DNA from: Aquibacillus kalidii
GTDB taxonomy: Bacteria > Bacillota > Bacilli > Bacillales > Amphibacillaceae
Direction of reading: 5' to 3'
Assembly (NCBI RefSeq): GCF_014280935.1
Contig: NZ_JACLZI010000036.1
Location: 62,001 to 126,000 of the forward strand
Length of the DNA stretch: 64,000 nt
Part shown: piece after piece, positions 26,606 through 35,181 of the stretch
How positions within the stretch are numbered: the first letter of the stretch is position 1
How the letters are laid out: the number at the start of each line of letters is the position of its first letter
Program-made: the position numbers and the translations under genes
Notes under the pieces: generated by a model
Databases searched by the model: none
What the model was told of the DNA's origin: nothing
Seen by the model: the letters and a program-made list of their open reading frames with translations, nothing else

Positions 26606-27493
26606 ATGGATTTTGGTCGTGTATTAACAGCGATGGTGACTCCATTTGACCAAAATGGAAATATTGATTATGGAAAGACAGAAAGATTAATTAATCACTT
26701 GCTCGCCAATGGCACAGATGCCTTAGTGGTAGCTGGTACTACTGGTGAGTCTCCAACTTTATCAAAAGAGGAAACACTAGCTTTACTAAAGTTTGTCGTA
26801 AAAACGGTGAAGAATCGTGTCCCAGTAATTGCAGGAACTGGCTCAAATAACACTCAAGCATCTATTGAGCTAACAAAGCAAGCTGAGACAATTGGTGTGG
26901 ATGGAGTAATGTTAGTTACACCATATTACAATAAACCTTCCCAAGAGGGAATGTACCAGCATTTTAAAGTAATTGCTGCAGCTACCACTCTCCCTGTTAT
27001 GCTTTATAATATTCCAGGAAGAAGTGTAGTTAATTTAGAACCAGAAACGGTAATCGAACTTTCAAAAATAGATAATATCGTCTCCATTAAAGAAGCAAGT
27101 GGCGATTTAGACGCTGTTACAAAAATTATTAACGAAACGGCAGATTCTTTCACCCTATATAGTGGTGATGATAGTTTAACTTTGCCAATTCTATCCGTAG
27201 GTGGACACGGAGTTATTTCTGTTTCCTCTCATATAATTGGTAATGATATGCAAGAGATGGTACGTAGCTTTATGTCAGGAGATCCTAGGAGATCAGCATC
27301 TATCCATCAAGCAATTCTTCCCATTATGAAAGCTCTATTTATGGCACCGAATCCAACAGCTGTTAAAGAGGCTTTAGGATTGGTTGGTTGGGATGTTGGT
27401 TCTGTGAGATTACCATTAGTCCCTTTAAATAAAGAGGAAAAGCAAGTTCTTGAGCATTCTATTCATTTTTTACGAAATTATAACGTTGGATAA
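26606..27493 (+). CDS. dapA: 4-Hydroxy-tetrahydrodipicolinate synthase DapA
   Basis: DapA condenses pyruvate with aspartate semialdehyde, the first committed step to lysine and dipicolinate. With the ATG at 26606 (eight bases after AGAGG) it has 295 residues. AGTTGES holds the two active-site threonines (45, 46), Tyr108 lies in TPYYNKPSQEG, Tyr134 in MLYNIPGR and the Schiff-base lysine is Lys162 in SIKEASGD. It is not in a dap operon here. The lysine riboswitch, possible leader peptide and SD-masking helix indicate feedback control by lysine. Confidence 0.95.
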   Translation: MDFGRVLTAMVTPFDQNGNIDYGKTERLINHLLANGTDALVVAGTTGESPTLSKEETLALLKFVVKTVKNRVPVIAGTGSNNTQASIELTKQAETIGVDGVMLVTPYYNKPSQEGMYQHFKVIAAATTLPVMLYNIPGRSVVNLEPETVIELSKIDNIVSIKEASGDLDAVTKIINETADSFTLYSGDDSLTLPILSVGGHGVISVSSHIIGNDMQEMVRSFMSGDPRRSASIHQAILPIMKALFMAPNPTAVKEALGLVGWDVGSVRLPLVPLNKEEKQVLEHSIHFLRNYNVG

Positions 27494-27508
27494 GAAAAAG
27501 AAATAGTT

Positions 27509-27540
27509 AAGGCCCAATAATTATTAAATTGGGCCTTTAT
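27509..27540 (+). terminator. Terminator of dapA
   Basis: AAGGCCCAAT and ATTGGGCCTT form the stem, followed by TATTTG. The following 110 bases show nothing else. Confidence 0.8.
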
Positions 27541-27651
27541 TTGTTCATGATGATTGTTGGAATCTCCCATTTTAGAGATAGGGGGCTTATGTGTAATCAG
27601 TTCCATCGCCTTCAGTCGCAACCTTAGACCTAGACCTCTTGCTCTTATTAA

Positions 27652-27903
27652 CTAATATAATTGTTCATAAACACCATTTAGTTGATATCCACGTTCAAAA
27701 TCTCCTGATTCATTAGCATGATTCATTTCTTTGTCAAGTAACTGCGTAAGCAATTGTATGTGTTCTTGCCCTAGGTCATCTACAAATTGTCTTTCTGAAG
27801 CATATTGTTTTTGCTCAAGAATACTTGTTATATCTCGAACTGCTTCGCTTTCTTCCGCATAGTTTGACAGCACTTCTCTTAAATACGCCAAATTTTGATC
27901 CAT
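27652..27903 (-). CDS. csgA: Sigma-G-dependent sporulation protein CsgA
   Basis: This acidic 83-residue protein has the length and layout of B. subtilis CsgA, made in the forespore under sigma-G: an opening LAYLREVLSNY, a central KQYASERQFVDDL block, and a C-terminal YQLNGVYEQLY. The start follows GAGAGGTGA. No function beyond sporulation expression is known for the family. It indicates a spore-forming host. I did not find a clear sigma-G promoter by eye. Confidence 0.7.
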   Translation of the reverse strand: MDQNLAYLREVLSNYAEESEAVRDITSILEQKQYASERQFVDDLGQEHIQLLTQLLDKEMNHANESGDFERGYQLNGVYEQLY

Positions 27904-27981
27904 TATTTTGTCACCTCTCTAGTTGTAGTTCAATCTCGTCACTAGATTTAGGATATATATAACTGACTAAAAATATGCGTA

Positions 27982-28006
27982 AAAAAACCCCTTATTTAAG
28001 GGGTTT
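27982..28006 (-). terminator. Terminator of the M20 peptidase gene, overlapping its stop
   Basis: AAACCCCTT and AAGGGGTTT flank a 4-base loop, with a TTTTTTT tail on the minus strand. The stop codon TAA is part of the stem. Confidence 0.8.
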
Positions 28007-29147
28007 ACCTTTTACCTTCTGTTAATCGTTGGATAAGAGCCGCTAATAATAATGTTCTAGGTACGAGTGAATCAATCTCTAAATACTCTTTTGTGCTATG
28101 GGCGTTACCACCGATCGGTCCAAGTCCATCTATAGTCGCAACACCAATAGCTGCAGTAAAAGATGCATCAGATCCTCCACCTGTAGCGGTATCATCGATT
28201 GTTACATCAACATTGTTTCCAACTTCTCTTATTATTCTAAGAAGTTTCCTTGTTTTCTCATTCTTTTCCATCGGTGGTCTATTTATTTCACCGTGTATCG
28301 ATACTTTTGTACCAGACACATCTGTTGATGCACAAATTTGTTCTAATCTCTCAGTTAATGGTTCTGCTTGTTCCATTTCAGAAAAACGAATGTCTATTTG
28401 AGCACTTGCATGATCAGAGACTGTATTAACGGAAGAACCACCTTCTATTACACCTACATTAACATTAATACCTTGGTCTGGATCAGATAACTCGTGTAGT
28501 TGAATAACCTTATGTGCTAATTCTTCAATTGCACTTCTACCTTTTTCTGGTTCAATTCCTGAATGAGCTGCTCTTCCAGTCACTTCTAGCACATAGTTTC
28601 CTTTTCCACGCCTTGCAGATACGATCGATCCATTTTTTCTAGCAGGTTCCATGACTAGCGCATATTTTTTGTTCCTGGCATGCTTTTCTATTAAGGAACG
28701 AGAAGTTAAGGAGCCGACTTCCTCATCGCTATTAATTACTATTTCAACATTTTGAAAACCTTCGTTTCCACTATTCATTAACGTTTTCATCGCATATAAT
28801 ACAGAAACAAGACTAGCCTTCATATCGATCACTCCGGGTCCGAAAGCCTTATTCCCTTCGACATGAAATGGTCTTTCATCTACAGTTCCTTTTGGAAAAA
28901 CGGTATCCATGTGAGCAGCAATAATAATCGAAGGTCTATTACAGTTCGCGTGCTTAATGACCAAATGATTTCCAAATTCTTCTTCTTGATAAACTTTAAC
29001 CTCAAATCCCATTTGCTGATATTCTGACGTTAAGATTTCGCCAATCCTATCAACACCTTGCTTATGATAAGTTCCGCTATCAATGTTAACCAATAGCTCA
29101 AGTAAATGAAGCATATTTTTTTTGTGACTCTCTAAAAACTCCTTCAT
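28005..29147 (-). CDS. M20 family metallopeptidase (carboxypeptidase G2-like)
   Basis: The 380-residue enzyme has the dinuclear zinc set of the M20 family. IAAHMDTVF gives the first histidine and catalytic aspartate, GVIDMKASL the bridging aspartate, NSDEEVGS the catalytic and metal glutamates, VMEPAR another ligand and GGNAHSTKEY the last histidine. The inserted dimerisation domain (about 180-290) includes GRAAHSGIEPEKGRSA. Similarity is greatest to glutamate carboxypeptidases that cut C-terminal glutamate. There is no signal peptide. Substrate unknown. Confidence 0.87.
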   Translation of the reverse strand: MKEFLESHKKNMLHLLELLVNIDSGTYHKQGVDRIGEILTSEYQQMGFEVKVYQEEEFGNHLVIKHANCNRPSIIIAAHMDTVFPKGTVDERPFHVEGNKAFGPGVIDMKASLVSVLYAMKTLMNSGNEGFQNVEIVINSDEEVGSLTSRSLIEKHARNKKYALVMEPARKNGSIVSARRGKGNYVLEVTGRAAHSGIEPEKGRSAIEELAHKVIQLHELSDPDQGINVNVGVIEGGSSVNTVSDHASAQIDIRFSEMEQAEPLTERLEQICASTDVSGTKVSIHGEINRPPMEKNEKTRKLLRIIREVGNNVDVTIDDTATGGGSDASFTAAIGVATIDGLGPIGGNAHSTKEYLEIDSLVPRTLLLAALIQRLTEGKR

Positions 29148-29241
29148 TCTTTCTTCCCCTGTCTTTCACATAACGTTATATAGTAAGAAAATAATACTAT
29201 AATTTTTAAATATTATCTATAGTGAATAGATATGCATTCGT

Positions 29242-30102
29242 TTAGTTGGTTGTGAGATACGTTTTCCCATCTTTTTGTTCAATTTTCCTGTCTTTCATTA
29301 ATTTACCTAACGCCCTCTTAAATGCTGCCTTACTTATGTTAAATGTACCTTTAATGTCCTCTGGATCACTCTTATCGCCGAACCCCATAACACCGTTGTG
29401 ATCACTAAGGTATTGTAAAATCATATCAGAGTCGTCCATCATGGAATGTTGCTTTAATGGTAGTAACGAAACATTTAGACTGCCATCTTCTTTCACATCA
29501 ATTACTCTTCCATTTACCCATTCCCCTAATCTAGGATCTCGTTTTCTTTCCGTATGATGGATAAAGCCGCGGTAACCTTCCTCAGTTAAGATAACAGCTC
29601 CCTCTTTACTTGTTCGAAAAACCCGTCCATTAATTTCTTGATTTAATAAGGAAGCTGGCGCTGTGTCCCATTGTCCTTCGAAATCACCCTCCGTAACTGG
29701 TTTTGCAATGAGGCGTCCCCTTTTATCCTTATCTAACGTGACATACAACTCGTCCCCAACCTCTGGCCAAACTCTTTCAATCAATGGTAGGTGATCATTG
29801 GAAACTAAAACCTCTTTACTAGTTCCAATATCGACAAAGACACCTAACCCCTTTACAACCTCTACAACTTCGCCCCAATCGAAAATATCAAATTGAACAT
29901 CGGGAATACTCATCGTTGCAACCACTTGCCCTTTTTTATCATGATAAAGGAATACTTCAACAGTTTGATCTTCGTTTAAATCGCCTTTTATTTCATTTGT
30001 ATGTAACAGAACTTCTTCTTCCCCATCTGTTAACACGTAACCAGTATCAATTTTTCTTGCTATTTTTAAATTTTGAATGGTGCCTACCTTTAAATTTTTC
30101 AT
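29242..30102 (-). CDS. cvfB: S1-domain RNA-binding protein CvfB (YitL-like)
   Basis: CvfB proteins are RNA-binding virulence or stress regulators with tandem S1-like domains and a C-terminal winged helix. From the ATG at 30102 (after AAAGAGG) the protein has 286 residues. The S1-like modules span about 1-62, 65-135 and 145-215 (for example [20 protein letters not shown]). The winged helix [20 protein letters not shown] is near the C-terminus. The frame is open 60 bases further upstream but lacks a site. It is monocistronic. Confidence 0.88.
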   Translation of the reverse strand: MKNLKVGTIQNLKIARKIDTGYVLTDGEEEVLLHTNEIKGDLNEDQTVEVFLYHDKKGQVVATMSIPDVQFDIFDWGEVVEVVKGLGVFVDIGTSKEVLVSNDHLPLIERVWPEVGDELYVTLDKDKRGRLIAKPVTEGDFEGQWDTAPASLLNQEINGRVFRTSKEGAVILTEEGYRGFIHHTERKRDPRLGEWVNGRVIDVKEDGSLNVSLLPLKQHSMMDDSDMILQYLSDHNGVMGFGDKSDPEDIKGTFNISKAAFKRALGKLMKDRKIEQKDGKTYLTTN

Positions 30103-30233
30103 TTCATTCAGCCTCTTTCTTATTGGTCTTAAAGTATAGTCTTCTCTTCTCTCTCTTGACATTATACAAGGTTACATTTAATATCACATCATATCCAGAA
30201 TCATGGTTGTTACGGTTAGGAGAGGATATATTA

Positions 30234-30680
30234 ATGAAGGTTTATGTAGATGCGGACGCATGTCCTGTAAAAGAGATAATTATCGAGGAAGCAAGTAAAT
30301 ATAGCCTTCCCGTTGTGCTTGTTAAAAGTTTTGCTCATTTTTCGCATGATAAAGACCCAGTCGGTGTCGAATCAATCTATGTAGACACTGGAGCTGATTC
30401 TGTGGATTACCGTATTATGCTATTAGCAACCTCTGATGACCTTATTGTCACACAGGATTACGGTCTTGCATCACTTGCTTTAGGAAAAGGATGTATTGTC
30501 CTGCATCATAAAGGTTTCCAATACTCGATGGAGAACATCGATGAGCTTCTAAACACTCGGCATGCACATGCAAAAGCTAGAAGAAGTGGAGCAAAGACAA
30601 AAGGGCCAAAACCTTTTACGGATACAGACCGTCACAAATTCAGAAGTCTATTTAGTAATTTATTATCTAGAACAATTTAA
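30234..30680 (+). CDS. YaiI/YqxD family protein (DUF188)
   Basis: The 148-residue protein begins [12 protein letters not shown] and contains [12 protein letters not shown] and [13 protein letters not shown], the signature blocks of the YaiI/YqxD (PF02639) family, whose fold resembles PIN/NYN nucleases. The conserved aspartates in VDADACPV and QDYGLA suggest a metal-dependent nuclease, but activity has not been shown. The ATG at 30234 follows AGGAGAGG. The much longer upstream open frame is not coding. Confidence 0.88.
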   Translation: MKVYVDADACPVKEIIIEEASKYSLPVVLVKSFAHFSHDKDPVGVESIYVDTGADSVDYRIMLLATSDDLIVTQDYGLASLALGKGCIVLHHKGFQYSMENIDELLNTRHAHAKARRSGAKTKGPKPFTDTDRHKFRSLFSNLLSRTI

Positions 30681-31063
30681 TTTCTTTAGATACTATCTTA
30701 TTTGAGATCTACCATAACTTTATTATGTACGAAAATAAAAATACCAGTCCCAATATGGAACTGGTATATTTCATTTAAAGTTAACAGCCACAATTGCCGT
30801 AAATCTTTTAAGAAAGTTTTAAACCACCACTCCTCAAAGTGGGTGTTCGCAGAAACCTTCCTGTCTTCCACACATGTTGGAGGCCTGACATTATTGTTTC
30901 AATGTAAAACTCCCTATTCCAGCTTAAAGGTTAAAACTTAATTAGTATTACGAACATCGTAGCTTGTATCATTATAATATCGTATTGTGTTCCATAATTC
31001 AATGTTTTTTTTTGGATAGTTATTCAATTTAACTATAACTTTAAACTGTAAACTTAGCGAATA
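30681..31063. other. Gene-free gap with a weak terminator and an unexplained conserved-looking block
   Basis: After the YaiI stop, ATACCAGT and ACTGGTAT (30739-30767) form a hairpin that may terminate transcription. A GC-richer stretch at about 30817-30925 contains a hairpin CCACT...AGTGG and no credible gene. Its composition stands out from the surrounding AT-rich DNA and could be the end of a lost mobile element, but no transposase or matching end is found. Confidence 0.3.
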
Positions 31064-31540
31064 TTAATTATCAAGTTTAATAAAACTCTTTAATAAAACA
31101 CGGAAGATCATATACCCAATTATGCCACCTACAGTATTTAATAAAATATCATCGACATCAAAAGCCCCCACCCTAGCGATTAGTTGTGCAGTTTCTACGG
31201 AAACAGATAGTAGAGAACTGAAGATGGTTACAATTCTCGAAGATCTCATTCTACTAAATAATATGGGCAATAAAAGACCTAGTGGAACAAAAGCCAACAT
31301 ATTACCAAAGAAATTATCGGTTAATAAATGTAACCCAAATTTCTCAAACCCACTAACGTATTGATAAATCGACTGGAATGGAATAATGTTGTAATCTATG
31401 CTCCCTTTTACTCCTCTTCTGTATGCAGAAAAAAACAATAAATAAAAGAGTACTAGTAAGTAAAGAGAGAAACTGATTGCAGCGAAGAGCTTTATCTTTC
31501 CTGAGAAAACATAGTTTGTACTTCTCAACTTACCAATCAT
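31064..31540 (-). CDS. VanZ family membrane protein
   Basis: The 158-residue protein has four predicted membrane helices (about 18-38, 72-95, 101-118 and 134-150) and the VanZ family blocks YNIIPFQSI, DNFFGNMLAFVPLGLLLP and FDVDDILLNTVGGIIGY. VanZ-like proteins contribute to low-level teicoplanin or antimicrobial peptide tolerance; some act in envelope homeostasis. The ATG overlaps the stop of the upstream 49-residue gene as ATGA, so the two are translationally coupled. Confidence 0.85.
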   Translation of the reverse strand: MIGKLRSTNYVFSGKIKLFAAISFSLYLLVLFYLLFFSAYRRGVKGSIDYNIIPFQSIYQYVSGFEKFGLHLLTDNFFGNMLAFVPLGLLLPILFSRMRSSRIVTIFSSLLSVSVETAQLIARVGAFDVDDILLNTVGGIIGYMIFRVLLKSFIKLDN

Positions 31541-31686
31541 TTATTGTTGTCTTTACTTTTCATTATTTTAGCAATTCTACTAATATCCCAACGCTTAGCT
31601 GTCTCATCCGCAACGTCATATTCTTTCCCTTCTCTTAAAAGCTGGCCATTATACGTTGTTTGGACTAGCATCTTAACTTTAGCCAA
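31537..31686 (-). CDS. 49-residue protein coupled to the VanZ gene
   Basis: A TTG at 31686 follows AGGTGA and opens a 49-codon frame (AKVKMLVQTTYNGQLLREGK at its start, ETAKRWDISRIAK later). The frame ends in the ATGA overlap with the VanZ gene, strong evidence that it is translated. The pattern resembles the small lysine-rich domain (VKMLVxTTYNGxLxKxGExY) found in many Firmicute phage and prophage proteins. It could be a domesticated phage-type module, but the function is unknown. Confidence 0.65.
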   Translation of the reverse strand: MAKVKMLVQTTYNGQLLREGKEYDVADETAKRWDISRIAKIMKSKDNNK

Positions 31687-31898
31687 TTTGTTCACCTACT
31701 TTATTAATTATTTAAAAAATTGAAAAATGAATCCTTTTATCTATCCTAATATGTTATCTTATCCTAATTTATTGTCAAGAATTACGAAAAACGTATGAAT
31801 CTGGGTATCTGTCCCTTTCAATTATTCTGCCTAATACATATGCTACTAACGCATAACCCATTAGATAGAATCCCTAAAGGGGAGGAAGGAGAATCAGT

Positions 31899-32267
31899 AT
31901 GTATCAACATCAACAATACGCAATGCACCCACAAATGAGAGGTGCTAATGATTACAGATATGCAGGAGGCTTTGGACCTGTTGGAGCTGGATTATTAGGT
32001 CTAGGTCTAGGTTATCTTGGAGGAGAATTACTTGATAATGGACCTGGATATGGCGGATACGGTCCAGGATTCGGTGGATTCGGACCTGGTTATGGAGCAG
32101 GCTTTGGCCCTGGATATGGTGCTGGATTCGGGGGTTATCCTGGAGCAGGATTCGGACCTGGCTTTGGTGGACCAGGTTTTGGAGCAGGATTCGGCGGCTT
32201 TGGTCCCGGATATGGAGCAGGCTTTGGCGGATACGGTTATCCTGGATATGATAACGACTTATTTTAA
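31899..32267 (+). CDS. Glycine-rich tandem-repeat protein
   Basis: The 122-residue protein is preceded by GGGGAGGAAGGAG. After a short Gln/His/Met head (residues 1-30) and a hydrophobic VGAGLLGLGLGYLGGELL stretch come repeats built from GPGYGAGFG, GFGGFG and GFGPGFGG to near the C-terminus, which ends in YDNDLF. Such proteins occur in spore coats or on the surface of bacilli. The repeats are also nucleotide repeats and may vary in copy number. Function unknown. Confidence 0.75.
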   Translation: MYQHQQYAMHPQMRGANDYRYAGGFGPVGAGLLGLGLGYLGGELLDNGPGYGGYGPGFGGFGPGYGAGFGPGYGAGFGGYPGAGFGPGFGGPGFGAGFGGFGPGYGAGFGGYGYPGYDNDLF

Positions 32268-32278
32268 TAGATAGTTTA

Positions 32279-32326
32279 AATAAAGGAACATCCCGTATTT
32301 TGTATAAACGGGATGTTCCTTTATTA
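32279..32326 (+). terminator. Terminator of the glycine-rich gene
   Basis: TAAAGGAACATCCCGT pairs with ACGGGATGTTCCTTTA, a long perfect stem ending in a T-rich side. Confidence 0.85.
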
Positions 32327-32415
32327 GTAATAACTGCATAACAGAAACTGAATATCCATGCGCATTAGAAATTTACTAGAAAAAGAACACCTGGGTTTAC
32401 AACAAGGATGTTAAA

Positions 32416-32439
32416 AATTAAACAAACGTTTGATTAATT
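32416..32439. promoter_or_regulatory. 24-bp near-perfect palindrome in a convergent gap
   Basis: Centred at 32427/32428, 11 of 12 base pairs match, with core CAAACGTTTG flanked by AATTAA and TTAATT arms. It looks like an operator of a dimeric regulator, but it lies between two convergent genes, with no promoter-proximal gene to control. Confidence 0.35.
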
Positions 32440-32480
32440 TTATAAATGTAAAAGGTAGAGCGTTTATCATGTACAACTGA

Positions 32481-32515
32481 AAACGGAAGACTATGGTTTT
32501 TACCTTAGTCTTCCT
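32481..32515 (-). terminator. Terminator of the NAD(P)-binding protein gene
   Basis: GGAAGACTA and TAGTCTTCC form the stem (with extended GG/CC pairs), followed on the minus strand by GTTTTC. Confidence 0.6.
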
Positions 32516-32521
32516 TCCTTT

Positions 32522-33166
32522 TTAAGACAGTTGTTCGATTGAGTTCGTTATCGATGTGCTACCTGATACAAGATCAAACGATTTTTTGTATGTTCTATTA
32601 TCATCCAATGCAGCTACCACCACCGAAGCTACGTCTTCACGTGGGATCGATCCTGCCAGCATATTTTCTCCAATTGTAATAGTACCTGTGCCTGGTTCAT
32701 TTGTTAAACCACCTGGTCTAATAATTGTATAGTTTAATGTACTAGCTAACAATTGTTTATCAGCAAAATGTTTTGCTACATAGTATGGTTTTAATGGTTC
32801 ATACCAGTTTTCTCTGTTATTTGCTTGAAAGGCACTTACCATAACAAACCGTTCGATACCCAGCTTTTCGGCTGCTTCAATTGTCTTAGCTGCTCCGTCT
32901 AGGTCAATTAGTAATGTCTTATCATCACTTGTTCCTCCACCGGACCCAGCTGTAAAAATAATGGCTTCAACATCTCTGGCTGCATTGACGATTTCGTCAA
33001 CACTACCCTCTAAATCTGCAACAACACTTTCTATCCCTTTAGATTTCCACTCATTAGCCTGGTCTATTTTCCTAACCATTGCCTTCGCTACATGGTTATT
33101 TTTAGATAGTTTTTCTACTACATGTTTTCCTATTTGGCCGTTAGCACCTACTACTAAAACTTTCAT
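32522..33166 (-). CDS. Atypical SDR / NAD(P)H-binding protein (YhfK-like)
   Basis: The 214-residue Rossmann protein has the NAD(P)-binding loop VVGANGQIGKHV at residues 5-16, the acidic residue in VVADLEG, and a conserved TIIRPGGLTNEPG block typical of the atypical short-chain dehydrogenase subgroup of B. subtilis YhfK. The catalytic Tyr-x3-Lys is present in the YYVAKHFADK stretch. Substrate and role (possibly redox or quinone-related) are unknown. It lies 22 bases downstream of cysK and may be co-transcribed. Confidence 0.8.
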   Translation of the reverse strand: MKVLVVGANGQIGKHVVEKLSKNNHVAKAMVRKIDQANEWKSKGIESVVADLEGSVDEIVNAARDVEAIIFTAGSGGGTSDDKTLLIDLDGAAKTIEAAEKLGIERFVMVSAFQANNRENWYEPLKPYYVAKHFADKQLLASTLNYTIIRPGGLTNEPGTGTITIGENMLAGSIPREDVASVVVAALDDNRTYKKSFDLVSGSTSITNSIEQLS

Positions 33167-33188
33167 CTACTCATTCCTTCAGATTATT

Positions 33189-34109
33189 CTATTCGTCTAA
33201 CAGGTTCATGCTTAAATATCTCTCACCCGTATCGGGAGCAATGCAAACAACTTTTTTACCAGAACCTAACTTTTTTGCGACTTCGATCGCTGCGAATACG
33301 GCTGCTCCAGCTGAAGGTCCTACAAAAATCCCTTCCCTCGACGCTAGCTGTTTAAACGTGTCTATCGCATCCTTATCTTTTATTTGAATTATTTCATCAT
33401 AAACACTTGTGTTCAGTATACTTGGAACAAACCCCGGGCTTGTTCCAACTAATTTATGTTTTCCAGGCTTTCCTCCTGACAATACAGGAGAACCTTGGGG
33501 CTCTACTACAGCAATATGTATTCCAGGAATTAATTCCTTTAGTGTTTCACCTGTACCAGTCACCGTTCCTCCAGTTCCTGCAGTCGCAACAAACCCATCT
33601 AGCTTTCCTTCCAGTTGACCATAAATTTCTTGGGCAGTTGTACTTCTATGGATATCTGGATTAGCCATATTTTCAAACTGTTGCGGCATAAAGCTATTAG
33701 GAATTTCTTCGCACAGTTCTTTAGCCCGTTTTATAGCACCAGGCATTTTGTCTTCACTTGGTGTTAACACAACCTTAGCCCCATAGGCCTTCAATATGTT
33801 GATTCGTTCCTTTGTCATGTTATCGGGCATAACCAAAATTGCTTGATATCCTTTAGCAGCAGCTGTCATTGCTAATCCGATACCTGTATTTCCACTTGTT
33901 GGTTCAATAATCGTATCACCCGGGTTAATTACACCTTGCTCTTCAGCAACCTTTATCATATTATAGGCAGCACGATCCTTTACACTTTTGGAAGGATTAA
34001 ACATTTCTAGCTTTACATATACTTCTGCTGCATCATTTGGAACGATCCTATTTAATTTTACTAATGGGGTATTTCCGATTAATTCGGTAATATTATTTAC
34101 TACTCTCAC
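33189..34109 (-). CDS. cysK: Cysteine synthase family protein (CysK-like)
   Basis: The enzyme makes cysteine from O-acetylserine and sulfide with PLP. The 306-residue protein starts at GTG after GAAAGGAAAG. The PLP lysine is Lys44 in NPSKSVKDRAA, the substrate loop is EPTSGNTGIG, the phosphate loop GTGGTVTGTG, and the cofactor-contact serine lies in FVGPSAGAAV. The sequence is close to CysK, but a paralogue such as B. subtilis YtkP cannot be excluded. No CymR or T-box motif is obvious in the 100-base leader. Confidence 0.85.
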   Translation of the reverse strand: MRVVNNITELIGNTPLVKLNRIVPNDAAEVYVKLEMFNPSKSVKDRAAYNMIKVAEEQGVINPGDTIIEPTSGNTGIGLAMTAAAKGYQAILVMPDNMTKERINILKAYGAKVVLTPSEDKMPGAIKRAKELCEEIPNSFMPQQFENMANPDIHRSTTAQEIYGQLEGKLDGFVATAGTGGTVTGTGETLKELIPGIHIAVVEPQGSPVLSGGKPGKHKLVGTSPGFVPSILNTSVYDEIIQIKDKDAIDTFKQLASREGIFVGPSAGAAVFAAIEVAKKLGSGKKVVCIAPDTGERYLSMNLLDE

Positions 34110-34215
34110 ACTACACTTTCCTTTCTATGCCAGATTCCTTGTAGGAAGATTTAAAATACTATACTTACTATATTATCAATTGGTTTACCGGTTACCAACC
34201 ATTTTGATTTACAAA

Positions 34216-35181
34216 CTACTTTATTTTTACAGTGCTTTGGTTAATCCACTCCACACTAGAATGATTTCGTAAATCTCTCATTAATTGAAAGAGCGCTTCA
34301 TCTTTCTGTTTTGCTTCAATCATACAATCAACTTGAGGTGTAGTACCATTAACCCTTTTAGCAAATTCTAAAAACATAGACGAATCAACAAAATCAGCAT
34401 GATGGCGAAACTGTTTATCATTTTTAGGACTAGAAAGGTGAACTTTAATAGGTAAAGCTGAATTGTCCCAACTTTTTAATATTCTGTCCCAATAAATAAT
34501 CCAATCTTCTTCCCTATGATTTGCCAGGTGATGATGGAGATCAAACACGAGTGGAACAGCTAATTTTTCAGATAAGTATAAAGCATCCTCAACATCAAAT
34601 GTTTTATCATCATTTTCTAAAATGATCATTCGCTGAATTCGTCTCGAGATTCTGCCCCAATTTTCAACGAACCGTTCCAATGCGTTTGGCTTATCTCCAT
34701 AACTCCCACCTACGTGTAGGACACAGCGATGCAACGGATCTAACCCCATAGCTTTTAAAAGGTCATAATGATACTTGAGGGTTTGAACGGAACTCTTTAC
34801 TATGTCTTGTTTCGGTGAATTCAACACAACAAAATGGTCAGGGTGAAAGTCAATTCTCATTGCCTTTTCCTTTGCATAATTACCTAGTTTTTCTAAACTG
34901 ACTTTCACTCCTTTTAGATAATCCCAATCAGAAAGTTCCTCATGAGTAGCAAGTGGTACTAGCTTTGAGCTTAGACGAAAAAGTGAAATATCAAAAGCAT
35001 GGTTATGCTTTAACAGCCGGAGACAGTTTTCCACGTTTCGATTAGCAATCAACTCCAATTTCCTGATTGCAGCTTCACGGTTTGTCTGCTGACTGAAATT
35101 TTTATAGGTCATCGTTTGTGACGGTGAACTATTTTTTACATGCACGCTCATTGCGACATAACCAAATCGAAATATAGTCAT
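34216..35181 (-). CDS. uvsE: UV damage endonuclease UvsE (UvdE)
   Basis: UvsE nicks DNA 5' to UV photoproducts in an excision pathway independent of UvrABC. The 321-residue TIM-barrel protein shows the family's ordered metal-ligand blocks: IRKLELIANRNVENCLRLLKHN, RIDFHPDHFVVLNSP, VLHVGGSYGDK, ILENDDKTF, VFDLHHHLAN, KVHLSSPK and HADFVD. The start follows TTGGAGGGA. It lies 106 bases beyond the cysK start and is separately transcribed. Strong match to the family. Confidence 0.93.
   Translation of the reverse strand: MTIFRFGYVAMSVHVKNSSPSQTMTYKNFSQQTNREAAIRKLELIANRNVENCLRLLKHNHAFDISLFRLSSKLVPLATHEELSDWDYLKGVKVSLEKLGNYAKEKAMRIDFHPDHFVVLNSPKQDIVKSSVQTLKYHYDLLKAMGLDPLHRCVLHVGGSYGDKPNALERFVENWGRISRRIQRMIILENDDKTFDVEDALYLSEKLAVPLVFDLHHHLANHREEDWIIYWDRILKSWDNSALPIKVHLSSPKNDKQFRHHADFVDSSMFLEFAKRVNGTTPQVDCMIEAKQKDEALFQLMRDLRNHSSVEWINQSTVKIK

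Noticed and set aside
29916-30233. Long N-terminal extension of the YaiI/YqxD protein
   Set aside because: It overlaps the cvfB coding region on the other strand, lacks a site, and the family starts at 30234.
30702-30941. A 79-codon open frame in the gap after the YaiI gene
   Set aside because: Low-complexity composition, no ribosome binding site and no similarity to anything known; it overlaps the unexplained GC-richer block.
32041-32240. Repeat region as a CRISPR array
   Set aside because: Repeats are short, variable and in frame with a glycine-rich protein; there are no spacers or cas genes.
32017-32274. Second reading frame across the glycine-rich gene
   Set aside because: It is a shadow of the repeats in another frame, without a ribosome binding site.
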